A stretch of 64,000 nt of DNA. Source: Atopobiaceae bacterium. GTDB taxonomy: Bacteria; Actinomycetota; Coriobacteriia; Coriobacteriales; Atopobiaceae. Each line of letters opens with the position of its first letter. The first letter of the stretch is position 1. The stretch lies in the NCBI GenBank assembly GCA_017510785.1, contig JAFWMH010000056.1, forward strand, positions 23,108 through 87,107, given 5' to 3'. This document shows, piece after piece, positions 51,779 to 60,631 of this stretch. The notes beneath the pieces were generated by a model. It was not told the DNA's origin. It saw only the letters and a list, made by a program, of their open reading frames with translations, and ran no database searches. Position numbers and translations under genes: made by a program.

Positions 51779-52459
51779 CTAGTCCCGATCCATGATGTTG
51801 AGGACACGAACGAGGATGTTCACAATGTCGAGATAGATGTTGGCCGCGTAGAAAATGGCGTTCGGTACGGTGGGTGTATCGGCAGCCATAAGGTACGAGT
51901 CGTAGCCAAGGAATCCGCAGAACAGCAGGATGGCGATGTAGTCGAAGAGCGTTTGGTCGACGTGCAGGAACATAGTAGAGAAAATCTCGATTACTATGAG
52001 CGCGAGAAGCGCAAGGCCGAGCATGCGTCCGATGCTTGCGAAGAAATCGGGGAAGAGTACGCCTGCTATGAGGAATATGCCCGAAAGGCATGCGGTGATG
52101 GCAAAGGCGTTAGTAATGGTGCCCACGCTGTAACGTGTAAGTAGCAACGAAAGCGTTCCGCCAAACGTGAGCGTGAACAACGTGAGGCCAGTAGCCGAAA
52201 AGCCCACACTCTCCTTGCTCTTGCCAATGTTCATGAGCACGAGTCCGCCGATGGAGCCAACGAGGTACACGGCAATAAGAATGAGGGGATTGATTTGGGT
52301 AATGGAGTAGATGCTGCCACTCTGGACGAAGTTGTACATGCCCCAAGTGACTGTGAAGCACAAGGTGACGATGCCGTAGGTAAGGAGGTTGAACGCACGG
52401 CGGCTAATGGGCGCCGTTGCCGCTTTCTGCTGGCTGAGCGACGATTCGTAACGTGCCAC
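51779..52459 (-). CDS. Bax inhibitor-1/YccA-family membrane protein
   Basis: 226 residues starting at GTG 52459, six bases after AAAGGA. Seven helices follow a short cytoplasmic start. Family features include NPLILIAVYLVGSIGGLVLM and the C-terminal FDYIAILLFCGFLGYDSYLM, ANIYLDIVNILVRVLNIM, which ends as in YbhL/YccA relatives. In E. coli YccA interacts with FtsH, and an ftsH gene is present at 5085, but that link is only an analogy. Some relatives leak calcium ions. Divergent from htpG. Confidence 0.92.
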   Translation of the reverse strand: MARYESSLSQQKAATAPISRRAFNLLTYGIVTLCFTVTWGMYNFVQSGSIYSITQINPLILIAVYLVGSIGGLVLMNIGKSKESVGFSATGLTLFTLTFGGTLSLLLTRYSVGTITNAFAITACLSGIFLIAGVLFPDFFASIGRMLGLALLALIVIEIFSTMFLHVDQTLFDYIAILLFCGFLGYDSYLMAADTPTVPNAIFYAANIYLDIVNILVRVLNIMDRD

Positions 52460-52612
52460 GATCGATCCTTTCTGTTGGGGCTAATGTTGTAAAAGCCAGT
52501 TGATGTGTATTGTACCCACAATCTTGGCCGGTATCCCAAAAATGTGTTTCAGAGTTGCCCCAGTCGGGTATAAAGCAGTCTGTTTGCACTGTCGTACGAA
52601 AGGAAGCATCGC

Positions 52613-54604
52613 ATGAAGGAATTTCGCACCGAGAGCAAGAAGCTCCTTGATCTTATGGCGAACTCCATCTACACAAACCGTGACATCTTTTTGCGCGAGC
52701 TTGTCTCCAATGCGTCTGACGCCATCGACAAGCTCTCGTTTTTGAGTCTTACCGATTCTGCGGCGAAGCTCGACGAGGAGGACCTGGAGATTCGCCTTGC
52801 TTTCGACAAGGACGCGCGCACGGTTACCGTTTCGGACAACGGCATTGGCATGACGGCCGAGGAGATGGAGGAGAACCTCGGTACGATTGCGCACTCGGGC
52901 TCCGAAGAGTTCAAGACGGCAAACATGGAGTCGCAGGGCGCTGAGGTCGACATCATTGGCCAGTTTGGCGTAGGCTTTTATTCCTCGTTTATGGTTGCCA
53001 AGAACGTGCGTGTTGTGAGTCGTGCGTTTGGCTCCGACGAAACGTACGTGTGGGAGTCCGACGGCGCCGAGGGCTACACCATCGAGCCGGCCGCCGAGCA
53101 GCGTGCAACCCATGGCACCGACGTCATCCTTACGCTGCGCGATAACCCCGAGGCCGCCGAGAGCACCGACGAGGACGACGAGCCGGAGCGCGGGTTCGAC
53201 ACCTACCTTAGCGAGTGGGGCCTGCGCGACCTGGTGAAGCGCTATTCCAACTACGTCCGGCATCCAATTCGCATGATGGTGACGAAGAGCCGTCAGCTGC
53301 CCAAGCCGGAGGATGCGGGCGACGACTACACGCCCGAGTACGAGGACTACGAGGAGCTCGAGACGCTCAACTCCATGACGCCCATTTGGCGCAAGCGCAA
53401 GCAGGACGTTGAGCAGGACGACTACGACGAGTTCTACAAGTCCACATTCCACGATTGGGACGCGCCGGCACGCACCATCCCGTTCCATGTGGAGGGTACG
53501 CTCGACTACTACGCGTTGCTCTTCGTGCCGGGTCGTGCGCCGTTCGACCTCTATAGCAAGGACTACGAGAAGGGCTTGGCGCTGTATTCCTCCAACGTAA
53601 TGATTATGGAGAAGTGCGCCGACCTCCTGCCCGACTACTACAACTTCGTGCGCGGCGTGGTGGATTCGCCGGATGTGAGCCTCAACATTTCGCGTGAGAC
53701 GCTGCAGCAAAATCGCCAGCTTCGCGTTATGGCGCGCTCGGTGGAGCGCCAAATCACGCGCAACCTGCAGGATATGCGCGACAACGACCGCGAGGCGTAC
53801 GAGAAATTCTTTGAGGACTTTGGTCGCGGCCTCAAGTTTGGCATCTACAACAGCTACGGCTCGAAGGCCGATCCTCTGGCCGACCTGCTCTTGTACTGGT
53901 CGGCGCGCGAGGAGAAATTCGTGACCTTTGCGGAGTACGTGGCCGCCATGCCCGAGGGACAGGAAGCCATCTACTTCGTTTCGGGCGACTCGCGCGAGCG
54001 CATGGAGAAGATGCCCATAGTCAAGACCGTGCTCGACAAGGGCTTCGACGTGCTTCTGTGCACGCAGGACGTCGACGAGTTCTGCTTCCAGGCCATGCGC
54101 ACGTATCATGCGGCGGCCATCGCGGGCGACTCCGAAACGCCGGGCAAGGACGCGCGCGACCTCGAGCTTAAGAACGTGACCTCGGGGGACCTCGACCTCG
54201 CCACCGACGAGGAAAAGGAGGAGGCCGAGAAGGCCACGACCGAGCACGAGGACCTGTTTGGCGCCTTGGCCGCAAAGCTCGGTGATAAGGTCGTTAAGGT
54301 GGCGGCAGCTGCAAGTGCGACCGATGCTCCCGCGCGCATCACCACCGAGGGCCCCGTCTCGCTCGAAATGGAGCGCGTGCTTGCGCAAGGTCCCGAGGCC
54401 GATGCAGCGCCAAAGAGCCGTCGCGTGCTTGAGCTCAACGTGTCGCACCCCGTGTTCGAGAAGCTTGTCGCTGCCCAGGATGCGGGCGACGACGAGAAGC
54501 TTGCCCTCTACGCTGGCCTTCTGTACGACCAAGCGCTGCTCGTCGAGGGCCTGCCCGTGGATGATCCCGTGGCCTTTGCCCAAAACGTGTGCAGCTTGAT
54601 GTAA
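52613..54604 (+). CDS. htpG: Molecular chaperone HtpG (Hsp90)
   Basis: 663 residues, with GAAAGGAAG before the ATG. The GHKL ATPase motifs are in place: LRELVSNASDAIDKL (about 28-42), VSDNGIGM near 80, GQFGVGFYSSFMVA near 118, and GTDVILTL near 170. The middle domain has NISRETLQQNRQLR. An acidic insert around residue 520-540 is slightly longer than usual. HtpG is an ATP-dependent dimeric chaperone in the cytoplasm. No CIRCE or HrcA-type operator was seen upstream. Confidence 0.98.
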   Translation: MKEFRTESKKLLDLMANSIYTNRDIFLRELVSNASDAIDKLSFLSLTDSAAKLDEEDLEIRLAFDKDARTVTVSDNGIGMTAEEMEENLGTIAHSGSEEFKTANMESQGAEVDIIGQFGVGFYSSFMVAKNVRVVSRAFGSDETYVWESDGAEGYTIEPAAEQRATHGTDVILTLRDNPEAAESTDEDDEPERGFDTYLSEWGLRDLVKRYSNYVRHPIRMMVTKSRQLPKPEDAGDDYTPEYEDYEELETLNSMTPIWRKRKQDVEQDDYDEFYKSTFHDWDAPARTIPFHVEGTLDYYALLFVPGRAPFDLYSKDYEKGLALYSSNVMIMEKCADLLPDYYNFVRGVVDSPDVSLNISRETLQQNRQLRVMARSVERQITRNLQDMRDNDREAYEKFFEDFGRGLKFGIYNSYGSKADPLADLLLYWSAREEKFVTFAEYVAAMPEGQEAIYFVSGDSRERMEKMPIVKTVLDKGFDVLLCTQDVDEFCFQAMRTYHAAAIAGDSETPGKDARDLELKNVTSGDLDLATDEEKEEAEKATTEHEDLFGALAAKLGDKVVKVAAAASATDAPARITTEGPVSLEMERVLAQGPEADAAPKSRRVLELNVSHPVFEKLVAAQDAGDDEKLALYAGLLYDQALLVEGLPVDDPVAFAQNVCSLM

Positions 54605-54680
54605 GTCCGCCGAGCCTTCGCGCTCGTGTACCGAAGGAGGGGGCAGGCTCCGATGCGGTAATACGCCTCGTCGAGGCCTG

Positions 54681-54812
54681 CTCCTAAAGATGAGTCAAAT
54701 GCCCTGTCCGTGGCCCGGAGGGCGCCCGTGCTCAAACAGTCCTCGTTCCTGCGGAACTGCGCGCGGTCGCTCCTCCGGGCCACTTTTCGGTTTGACGATT
54801 CTTTAGAGGCAG
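54681..54812 (+). repeat. MITE-like palindromic repeat, copy 3 (best preserved)
   Basis: The ends CTCCTAAAGATGAGTCAAA and, inverted, CTCTAAAGAATCGTCAAA form near-perfect terminal inverted repeats. Inside, GTGGCCCGGAGG (about 54712) pairs perfectly with CCTCCGGGCCAC (about 54772). The centre has GTTCC-TGC-GGAAC. It is matched by 30612-30725 (inverted) and, less well, by 10408-10505. Confidence 0.8.
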
Positions 54813-54837
54813 GCCGCCACTCCCTTGGGTCGAAAGC

Positions 54838-55290
54838 CTACGCGGGCGCACCTTTGTACTCGGCCTTGCCGAAACCGAGGATGAGCGAAAAGATACTGGG
54901 CAAAATGAGAAGGCCGGCTGCGAAGAGGGCGCTTTTGCCGTAGGCGAATGACGTGCGAATGGCGAGCATCACCGTGTAAATGAGGATGAGGATGCTGCAT
55001 ACGTAGGCGAGAATGGCAAAAAGCTGATTGGAGGCTTCCATGAGGACGAGGGATCCGGCGGAATCGATGCCAATCTGCCCGCTGAAGATGGTAAATAACA
55101 CAAACCCCACGATGCTGCCATAGTAGATAAAAAACGACTTCTTGTACCATACGAGCTTGAACAGGACGTAGTCAGAATAGATGGGTATTATTGCCTTCCA
55201 ACCGGCTTCGCCTGCCTTCACAAACATCTTCCAGTGGGCGATGACGAGCATCACCCAGAGCAGCAGTCCGGAGATGGTGGATGTTGGCAT
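54838..55290 (-). CDS. DUF5684-type small membrane protein
   Basis: 150 residues from ATG 55290 after AAAGGAGAG. HWKMFVKAGEAGWKAIIPIY near residue 18-37 is the signature of the DUF5684 group, followed by YSDYVLFKLVW and three to four helices, ending FSLILGFGKAEYKG. Related sequences are sometimes fused to or found near signal peptidase I. The function is unknown. Between htpG and an acyl-CoA synthetase, with no clear operon. Confidence 0.8.
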   Translation of the reverse strand: MPTSTISGLLLWVMLVIAHWKMFVKAGEAGWKAIIPIYSDYVLFKLVWYKKSFFIYYGSIVGFVLFTIFSGQIGIDSAGSLVLMEASNQLFAILAYVCSILILIYTVMLAIRTSFAYGKSALFAAGLLILPSIFSLILGFGKAEYKGAPA

Positions 55291-55306
55291 GGTCTCTCCT
55301 TTCAAC

Positions 55307-55340
55307 AAAAAGCCGCATCGAGGCTTGCGCTCGATGCGGC
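55307..55340 (-). terminator. Terminator after the acyl-CoA synthetase gene
   Basis: GCCGCATCGAG and CTCGATGCGGC form an 11-bp stem; on the minus strand TTTTTG follows. It lies 19 bases after the stop at 55359. Confidence 0.88.
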
Positions 55341-55358
55341 ATGCGCGGCAGTCAATAG

Positions 55359-57089
55359 TTACACGTGCCAGGACTCGTCGGCATGGCTTTTGTCTACGCC
55401 ATGCGAATGGGTTTTGTCGTCCACCACGCCGTCGCGTGTGCGGATGAGCTTACGCTTGATTTTGCCGCCAACGGTTTTGGGAAGCTCGTCCACGTACTCC
55501 ACGATGCGTGGATACTTGTACGGGGCGGTTTCCTTCTTCACCCACGTTTGCAGCTCCTTGGTGAGCTCGGGGCTAGGCTCGTATCCGCGTGCGAGTACGA
55601 TGGTGGCCTTTACCACCTTGCCGCGGATGGGGTCGGGTGCGGCCGTTACGGCGCACTCCACCACGGCGTCGTGCTTTACGAGTGCGCTTTCCACCTCGAA
55701 CGGCCCGATGCGGTAGCCCGAGCACTTAATCACGTCGTCGTTGCGACCAACGAAGAACACGTAGCCGTCGATGTCGCGCCACGCCATGTCGTGGAGGTTG
55801 TAGTAGTCGCCGCCAACCGCATCGGCCGTTGCCTCGGGATTGTTGACGTAGCCCACGAAGAGTCCCGGCGGATATGCCTCGCGCAGACCGGTGACGCAAA
55901 TCGCGCCTTCCTCGCCGTCCTCCACCTCGCGGCCGTCGTCGTCGAGCAGCTTGATGTTGAGCAGGGGAGAGGGCTTGCCCATGGAACCCGGGCGCGGCTC
56001 AATCCAAGGGTAGGTGGCCAGAAGAACGGGACCTTCCGTTTGGCCAAAACCCTCGCGAATCTTTTTGCCGGTGAACTTCTCCCACTTAATGGTGACCTCG
56101 GCGTTGAGCGGCTCGCCTGCGGTGGCAAAGTTCTCGATGGAGCTGAGGTCGTAGCTCGCGACGTCCTCCTGCAGCATGAAGCGATACATCGTGGGCGGCG
56201 CACAGAAGGTCCTGAGGTCGTAGTCCTGCATGTGCTGCAGAAGCTTGGTGGGAACGAACTTATCCATGTCGTAGCAAAAGATCTCGGCGCCGGCAATCCA
56301 TTGTCCGTAAATCTTGCCCCAACCGAACTTTGCCCAGCCGCTGTCCGTCACGCTCATGTGCAGGCAGTTCTCTCGCACCTGCTGCCAGTACTTGGCCGTG
56401 AGGATGTGGCCGAGCGGATGCGCGAAGTTGTGCATTACGGCTTTGGGATTGCCCGTGGTACCGCTCGTGAAGTAGATGAGCATAATGTCGCGCGAGGTCG
56501 TGGCGTCGACGCCCGTAGGACGCACCCATTCCTCTGACTCTGCCTCGAGGAGCTCGTCAAACGAGAGCCATCCCTCGCGCTTGCCCGCCACACACACCTT
56601 GTTCTCCACCATGGGCGCGCCTTCGAGTGCCTTGGAAGCCTGCGTGCACACGTAGTCGTCGTCCACGCACACGATCATGCGCACGTTGGCCGTATTTGCG
56701 CGATATTTTATGTCGTGCGCCGTGAGCTGCAACGTTGCGGGAATGATGGTCGCGCCAATCTTGCACAAGGCACTCGCCACCACCCAGTACTCCCAGCGAC
56801 GGCGTAAAATGCACATCACCACGTCGCCCTTGCCAATGCCGAGGCGCACGAAGGCGTTGGCGGCGCGGTTGGAAAGTCGGCTGATTTCGGTAAACGTGAA
56901 CTCGCGTTCCTCGCCATGGTCGTTGCACCAAAGAAGGGCCTTCTTCTCGGGTTCCACGCGAGCCCACTCGTCCACGACGTCGTAGCCAAAATTGAAGTCC
57001 TTCGGCACGTTGATTTTGAAGTTCGCGTAGAAGTCCTCGTAGCTTTCGAACTCGATGCGCGGACAATACTTGCTCAGTATGTGATTCAT
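55359..57089 (-). CDS. AMP-binding acyl-CoA synthetase (medium-chain type)
   Basis: 576 residues. The adenylate-forming motifs are complete: YFTSGTTGNPKAVMHNF (about 212-228), REGFGQTEGPVL, YYNLHDMAWRDIDGYVFFVG and GGKIKRKLIR with the catalytic Lys near the end. PGLFVGYVNN is typical of medium-chain or benzoate-type synthetases. It activates a carboxylic acid with ATP and CoA; the substrate is not clear. The XRE-cupin gene lies 67 bases upstream on the same strand and may be its regulator. Confidence 0.93.
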   Translation of the reverse strand: MNHILSKYCPRIEFESYEDFYANFKINVPKDFNFGYDVVDEWARVEPEKKALLWCNDHGEEREFTFTEISRLSNRAANAFVRLGIGKGDVVMCILRRRWEYWVVASALCKIGATIIPATLQLTAHDIKYRANTANVRMIVCVDDDYVCTQASKALEGAPMVENKVCVAGKREGWLSFDELLEAESEEWVRPTGVDATTSRDIMLIYFTSGTTGNPKAVMHNFAHPLGHILTAKYWQQVRENCLHMSVTDSGWAKFGWGKIYGQWIAGAEIFCYDMDKFVPTKLLQHMQDYDLRTFCAPPTMYRFMLQEDVASYDLSSIENFATAGEPLNAEVTIKWEKFTGKKIREGFGQTEGPVLLATYPWIEPRPGSMGKPSPLLNIKLLDDDGREVEDGEEGAICVTGLREAYPPGLFVGYVNNPEATADAVGGDYYNLHDMAWRDIDGYVFFVGRNDDVIKCSGYRIGPFEVESALVKHDAVVECAVTAAPDPIRGKVVKATIVLARGYEPSPELTKELQTWVKKETAPYKYPRIVEYVDELPKTVGGKIKRKLIRTRDGVVDDKTHSHGVDKSHADESWHV

Positions 57090-57156
57090 GTTGGTCGATC
57101 TCCCTAAAATGTGCGTCCGTCGGTTGTTGGCGGACGTGTTTTCCCTACGGCCTGCT

Positions 57157-57717
57157 TTACTCTGCGATGACGGTCACAAACCGTGCGGGTACTCGCCCGC
57201 CGCAGCGTTGCCCGTGGGGAACCGTGGGGTTGAAGTAAATGCTGTCGCCTGGCTCGAGGTGGAACTCGCGATCGCCCCAAACCACGATGAGCGAGCCCTC
57301 GAGCACGAGGTTGAACTCTTGGCCGGAGTGTTGCACGAGCTTCGCCGGATCGTCGGACGGGTTAATCGTGACCTCGAGCGGCTGCATGATTTTGTTTTGA
57401 TACCGGTAGGCGAGGTCCTCGAAGTGGTAGCCCGGGTAGCGCTCCACCTCGCGGCCTTGGCCCGCGCGCACCACCTGGAAGGTGTTGAGCTTCGCGGCCG
57501 TGCCGGTAAGGATTTCGGTAAACTCCACGCCAAAGCGTTGCGCCATGTGGTAGATGGCCGAAATCGGCACGTCGGCTCCGGACTCCTCCCACTTCGTGTA
57601 GGTTTCGAGGCTTACCTCGAGGTCGGCAGCCATGTCCTCCCGCGTGACATCGCAGGCCTCGCGCAGTCCTTGGATGCGCAGGCCAATCTCGTGCATTGCC
57701 TTCTCGTCGGTAGACAT
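57157..57717 (-). CDS. XRE-cupin transcriptional regulator
   Basis: 186 residues. An N-terminal Cro/C1-type HTH (residues 8-65, GLRIQGLREACDVTREDMAA, DLEVSLETYTKWEESG) is joined to a cupin fold at about 105-186 (HSGQEFNLVLEGSLIVVWGD, FHLEPGDSIYFNPTVPHGQR). This architecture is common for regulators that bind small ligands in the cupin barrel. It directly precedes the acyl-CoA synthetase gene and probably controls it. An extra central segment at 66-104 is unusual but seen in acs-linked relatives. Confidence 0.92.
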   Translation of the reverse strand: MSTDEKAMHEIGLRIQGLREACDVTREDMAADLEVSLETYTKWEESGADVPISAIYHMAQRFGVEFTEILTGTAAKLNTFQVVRAGQGREVERYPGYHFEDLAYRYQNKIMQPLEVTINPSDDPAKLVQHSGQEFNLVLEGSLIVVWGDREFHLEPGDSIYFNPTVPHGQRCGGRVPARFVTVIAE

Positions 57718-57769
57718 GGGGACGTCCCTTCTCTCGCATTTTTTGCATCAGACGATTATAGGCCAACCA

Positions 57770-57857
57770 GCCCCGTATGTGGAGTACGCAATGGAAGTCT
57801 ATAAGGCAGCTTTTCACGCAAACGCAAGGGTTGCGATGCCTGCCACGAGCATGGCAA
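57770..57857. repeat. Left 88-bp direct repeat bounding the DUF3791-DUF3990 cassette
   Basis: Matches 58986-59073 at 86 of 88 positions, in direct orientation, 1216 bases apart. It encodes on the minus strand a second copy of the tail AMLVAGIATLAFA. Confidence 0.9.
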
Positions 57858-57925
57858 GCAGCGCCCATGAGGCAAGTGGAAGCCATGCTTGCAAGGCGGT
57901 GACAGTACCGTCCTTATCACTCTCG

Positions 57926-58153
57926 TTAGCGCATGTAACGCCCAGTTGTACAGAGCTGTTCGTGGAAATCCAAGCAGGCGTCAGGACCGGCAGCCCACAG
58001 GCCCGTTTGCTCGTCATAGAGTGCGTCATAGGCACCAGATTTTATGAGTGCGTCCCTCACTTGTTGCTGGCTCTGACCGCTTCGCTCGGCATAATCCAAA
58101 ATCATGTCTGCGAAGGTCATGTCAGCACAGGCAGTAATAATATCAGATGACAT
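57926..58153 (-). CDS. DUF3791-like protein, likely antitoxin partner
   Basis: 75 residues, overlapping the end of the DUF3990 gene by 11 bases. MTFADMILDYAERSGQSQQQ, VRDALIKSGAYDALYDEQTG and ACLDFHEQL follow the DUF3791 plan: helix, variable loop, a short F/Y-I-x-x-x-Y region. It is more divergent than the copy at 58715. In many gut bacteria DUF3791 genes sit beside DUF3990 genes, as here. Function is not established. Confidence 0.65.
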   Translation of the reverse strand: MSSDIITACADMTFADMILDYAERSGQSQQQVRDALIKSGAYDALYDEQTGLWAAGPDACLDFHEQLCTTGRYMR

Positions 58154-58721
58154 GCTTGGTTACCTCTACCAATTCCAGACAGCCGATGGCTAACGCCGAA
58201 CGGAAGCAGTACTGATTCTTTAGGCGATCAGGTAGGAGCAGTCCAATGGCCGTCTCTTCCGCCCTTCCTTGGCCAATCTTCCCATACAAGCCGTTGAGAT
58301 ATGTTGTAATGACCGCATTGGTGGTATCGTTGGCAATTTTGCCTATGATGACGTCTGAGCGCTGGATTCGTCTGTCCGAGGTACGTGCTAACGTCTTCGC
58401 GAGGTTTGAGCGGCGGTTGATGGCAACGAAGCGCAGCCACTCGGCATCCGCCGACTCGAACTCATGGACGAGCAAATCCTCGTTCGTTAGGTGTACGCGG
58501 TATGTCATCACATAGCCGTAGTCCTGTGAAATAGCGGCCCTACCGATCGCTTGGGCTTTTCGAAGGGAGTTGGGGACGAAACGTACGGCCTGCTTGTAGT
58601 CGGAGGTGAGGTAATATCCCTTCCCAAAATCCTTTGCTGGCGCACATAACTCAAGACGAATCTCGTCAACTCGTGCATAGCTGCCGTGATACAGCAGCAT
58701 TTCGTCGGCCAGATTTACCAT
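58143..58721 (-). CDS. DUF3990-family protein (ADP-ribosyltransferase-like), putative toxin
   Basis: 192 residues, overlapping both neighbours (7 and 11 bases), so translation is coupled. LYHGSYARVDEIRLELCAPA, then KDFGKGYYLTSDYKQAVRFV, is the family signature: H-G-S, D-F-G-x-G-Y-Y-x-T and Q-A. These resemble the NAD-binding elements of ADP-ribosyltransferase folds. Later parts include RSDVIIGKIANDTTN and a C-terminal QYCFRSALAIGCL. Location between two DUF3791 genes suggests a toxin-antitoxin or defence cassette. Activity is inferred and not shown. Confidence 0.82.
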   Translation of the reverse strand: MVNLADEMLLYHGSYARVDEIRLELCAPAKDFGKGYYLTSDYKQAVRFVPNSLRKAQAIGRAAISQDYGYVMTYRVHLTNEDLLVHEFESADAEWLRFVAINRRSNLAKTLARTSDRRIQRSDVIIGKIANDTTNAVITTYLNGLYGKIGQGRAEETAIGLLLPDRLKNQYCFRSALAIGCLELVEVTKHVI

Positions 58722-58927
58722 GTTACTCCCAAATACTCCAGACGAGCAAGCACGTCGTCGAGCGCGGCGCCATCACTGCCTAAGTGGAGATAGTCGTAGC
58801 AGGAGGCGATGAAATCCCAAACTCCGCCTTTATTGAAAACCTCGTTGCTTGCGACCGAAGAGAGGCCCGTATGTTCGCGAAACATACGAAAAAGACGAAC
58901 TTGCATGTATAGAACCTCATCAAGCAT
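58715..58927 (-). CDS. DUF3791-family protein
   Basis: 70 residues, with GGAG before the ATG. YMQVRLFRMFREHTGLSSVA, NEVFNKGGVWDFIASCYDYL and LHLGSDGAALDDVLARLEYL match the DUF3791 family closely. It is the first gene of the cassette and overlaps the DUF3990 start by seven bases. Probably the antitoxin or an accessory of the DUF3990 protein. Confidence 0.82.
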   Translation of the reverse strand: MLDEVLYMQVRLFRMFREHTGLSSVASNEVFNKGGVWDFIASCYDYLHLGSDGAALDDVLARLEYLGVTW

Positions 58928-58985
58928 GGCGGATCTCCTTTCATTTGTTTCTATAATAGCAGGATGGGAAGCTATCGGTAAGCAC

Positions 58986-59073
58986 GCCCCGTATGTGGAG
59001 CACGCAATGGAAGTATATAAGGCAGCTTTTCACGCAAACGCAAGGGTTGCGATGCCTGCCACGAGCATGGCAA
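58986..59073. repeat. Right 88-bp direct repeat bounding the cassette
   Basis: Covers the last 14 codons and stop of the membrane protein gene at 59030 plus 44 bases after it. 86 of 88 bases match 57770-57857. Confidence 0.9.
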
Positions 59074-60631
59074 TGATTGTTGCGGTAACAGTCACAACAT
59101 AGGCGCCGCTCACGCGATTTTGCTCCAGCCATTGCGCACCTTCGCCGTAACGCGCACGACGTACCCAAACAACAGTGCCTGCAAAACACGTCGTGCATGT
59201 CAACAGGACCAAGACGGTGCCGATGGAGGGCGCAAAGCAGATAAGGGCATACGCGACGAACGCGAGCGAGATCGCCGCAACTCCTGGTAAGAACATGCCC
59301 ACGCCCGTGGCTCGTATGCGTACGGCATAAGATGATGCGCTCGAGAACGCATAGAACACGACCGCTTGTGCGTACGGCCAGAGCATAAGGATTGGTGCGG
59401 GCGTGGAACGAAAGTTCGTGATGCCCCAGGCAAGCATGGCGAGCAGCAACACCATGAGCACGGATACCGTCCAAGTAAGGTGTGCTATGTTCGGCCATAC
59501 GTGGACGCGGGATGGAAGGTAGTTGTCGGGATTCTCGCATATCTCGGTGGACGGGTCGCCCGCGAGCGGTCGGCGCCAGTTGTCGCTGGTGAACTCATAC
59601 GCCACGTAGTAGGCGAGTGCTACGGATACCTTGAGATACTCCACCCACTCATGTCCGCAAAAGAACTCCTGAAACCCCGGCAACGAGAGAACGAAGGTCA
59701 GCTCTGCCAAACAGCACATCGTGGAGAGCACGTTGCAAACAGGCTGGTAGAGCAGGTATGGAAGCGTGAGGTTGAAGCGTCCCGCACCGGGCGCGATGCC
59801 TTCGGTCGACCCATACTTTGCGACGTAACGAAATGCGTCCCAAGAGAACTCTGCGTCGGGGTGATCTTTGCGCCATGCGCGCCAAGCTATGGGGGCATCG
59901 ACGAGTACGCCGAGTGCGGAGGGCAGCACGGCAATGCCTAGCGATATGGCACAAAACGCGAATCGATGCTGCGCGACCCAAACGAAGAGGTCTCCAAGCG
60001 ATACGTTGAGCGACCCGATGAGCAGTACGATGGCCACCGGAAGAGCGAGCAGCAGATCGTGGGCTCGCGAGGGCATGTTGGACATGCGGGTGGGGCCGGG
60101 TTGGGTGGGGGCTACCGTCAGCGTTAGGGCATGTGGCACTGCATCTGTTGCTGAGCGTGCGGCGATGGCCGAGGGTGCGGGAATGACCGTTCGCGCGGGG
60201 ACCTTTTGCGGTGCGGCGTTGGCCGAGGGTGCGAGAACCTGCTTCCGCGTGGTGATGGGCACCGATTCCGAAGCCGCTTCTTTTGGCTGAGGGTTGCGAG
60301 TCGTGGATACGAGCGTGGCAACGAAGGCACCGTATCCTCCTTGGGCAAGCGCATCTTCCAGTGCGGCCGTATCCAAGCCCATGGTGTGCAGCTGCTCGAG
60401 CACAAACTGGGCGAGAGCCTCTCCGTTGCCTCCGAAGAAGCGATTCCTGTAGCCATCAATCGCCCCGCGTACCGCACCCTCGGTGATGGACGGTGGCCAC
60501 GTGCCAGTCCTGTTACCACGGGCGAGCGTGGAATAGGAAACACCGAAGTCGGAGGCGAGACCTGTGGCGGTTATCTCATTGCTGAAGCTCCGCAAGATGA
60601 TCGTGAGGGTCTTGAGGTCAAGGCTTTCCAC
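59030..60631 (-). CDS. HTH-like membrane protein of unknown function
   Basis: About 533 residues from GTG 60631, where GAGG is suitably placed; an ATG 17 codons upstream (60682) has no ribosome site. The N-terminus resembles a DNA-binding helix-turn-helix (TATGLASDFGVSYSTLARGN). A low-complexity Ala/Pro/Thr region follows at about 110-190, then eight or more hydrophobic helices (ALPVAIVLLIGSLNVSLGD, TWTVSVLMVLLLAMLAWG, GMFLPGVAAISLAFVAYALI). It ends AMLVAGIATLAFA, which is duplicated beyond the cassette. I do not recognise the family. A membrane-bound regulator is possible. Confidence 0.75.
   Translation of the reverse strand: MESLDLKTLTIILRSFSNEITATGLASDFGVSYSTLARGNRTGTWPPSITEGAVRGAIDGYRNRFFGGNGEALAQFVLEQLHTMGLDTAALEDALAQGGYGAFVATLVSTTRNPQPKEAASESVPITTRKQVLAPSANAAPQKVPARTVIPAPSAIAARSATDAVPHALTLTVAPTQPGPTRMSNMPSRAHDLLLALPVAIVLLIGSLNVSLGDLFVWVAQHRFAFCAISLGIAVLPSALGVLVDAPIAWRAWRKDHPDAEFSWDAFRYVAKYGSTEGIAPGAGRFNLTLPYLLYQPVCNVLSTMCCLAELTFVLSLPGFQEFFCGHEWVEYLKVSVALAYYVAYEFTSDNWRRPLAGDPSTEICENPDNYLPSRVHVWPNIAHLTWTVSVLMVLLLAMLAWGITNFRSTPAPILMLWPYAQAVVFYAFSSASSYAVRIRATGVGMFLPGVAAISLAFVAYALICFAPSIGTVLVLLTCTTCFAGTVVWVRRARYGEGAQWLEQNRVSGAYVVTVTATIIAMLVAGIATLAFA

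Noticed and set aside
52481..54583. A 700-codon minus-strand open frame over htpG
   Set aside because: A mirror frame of htpG with no domain and no ribosome site.
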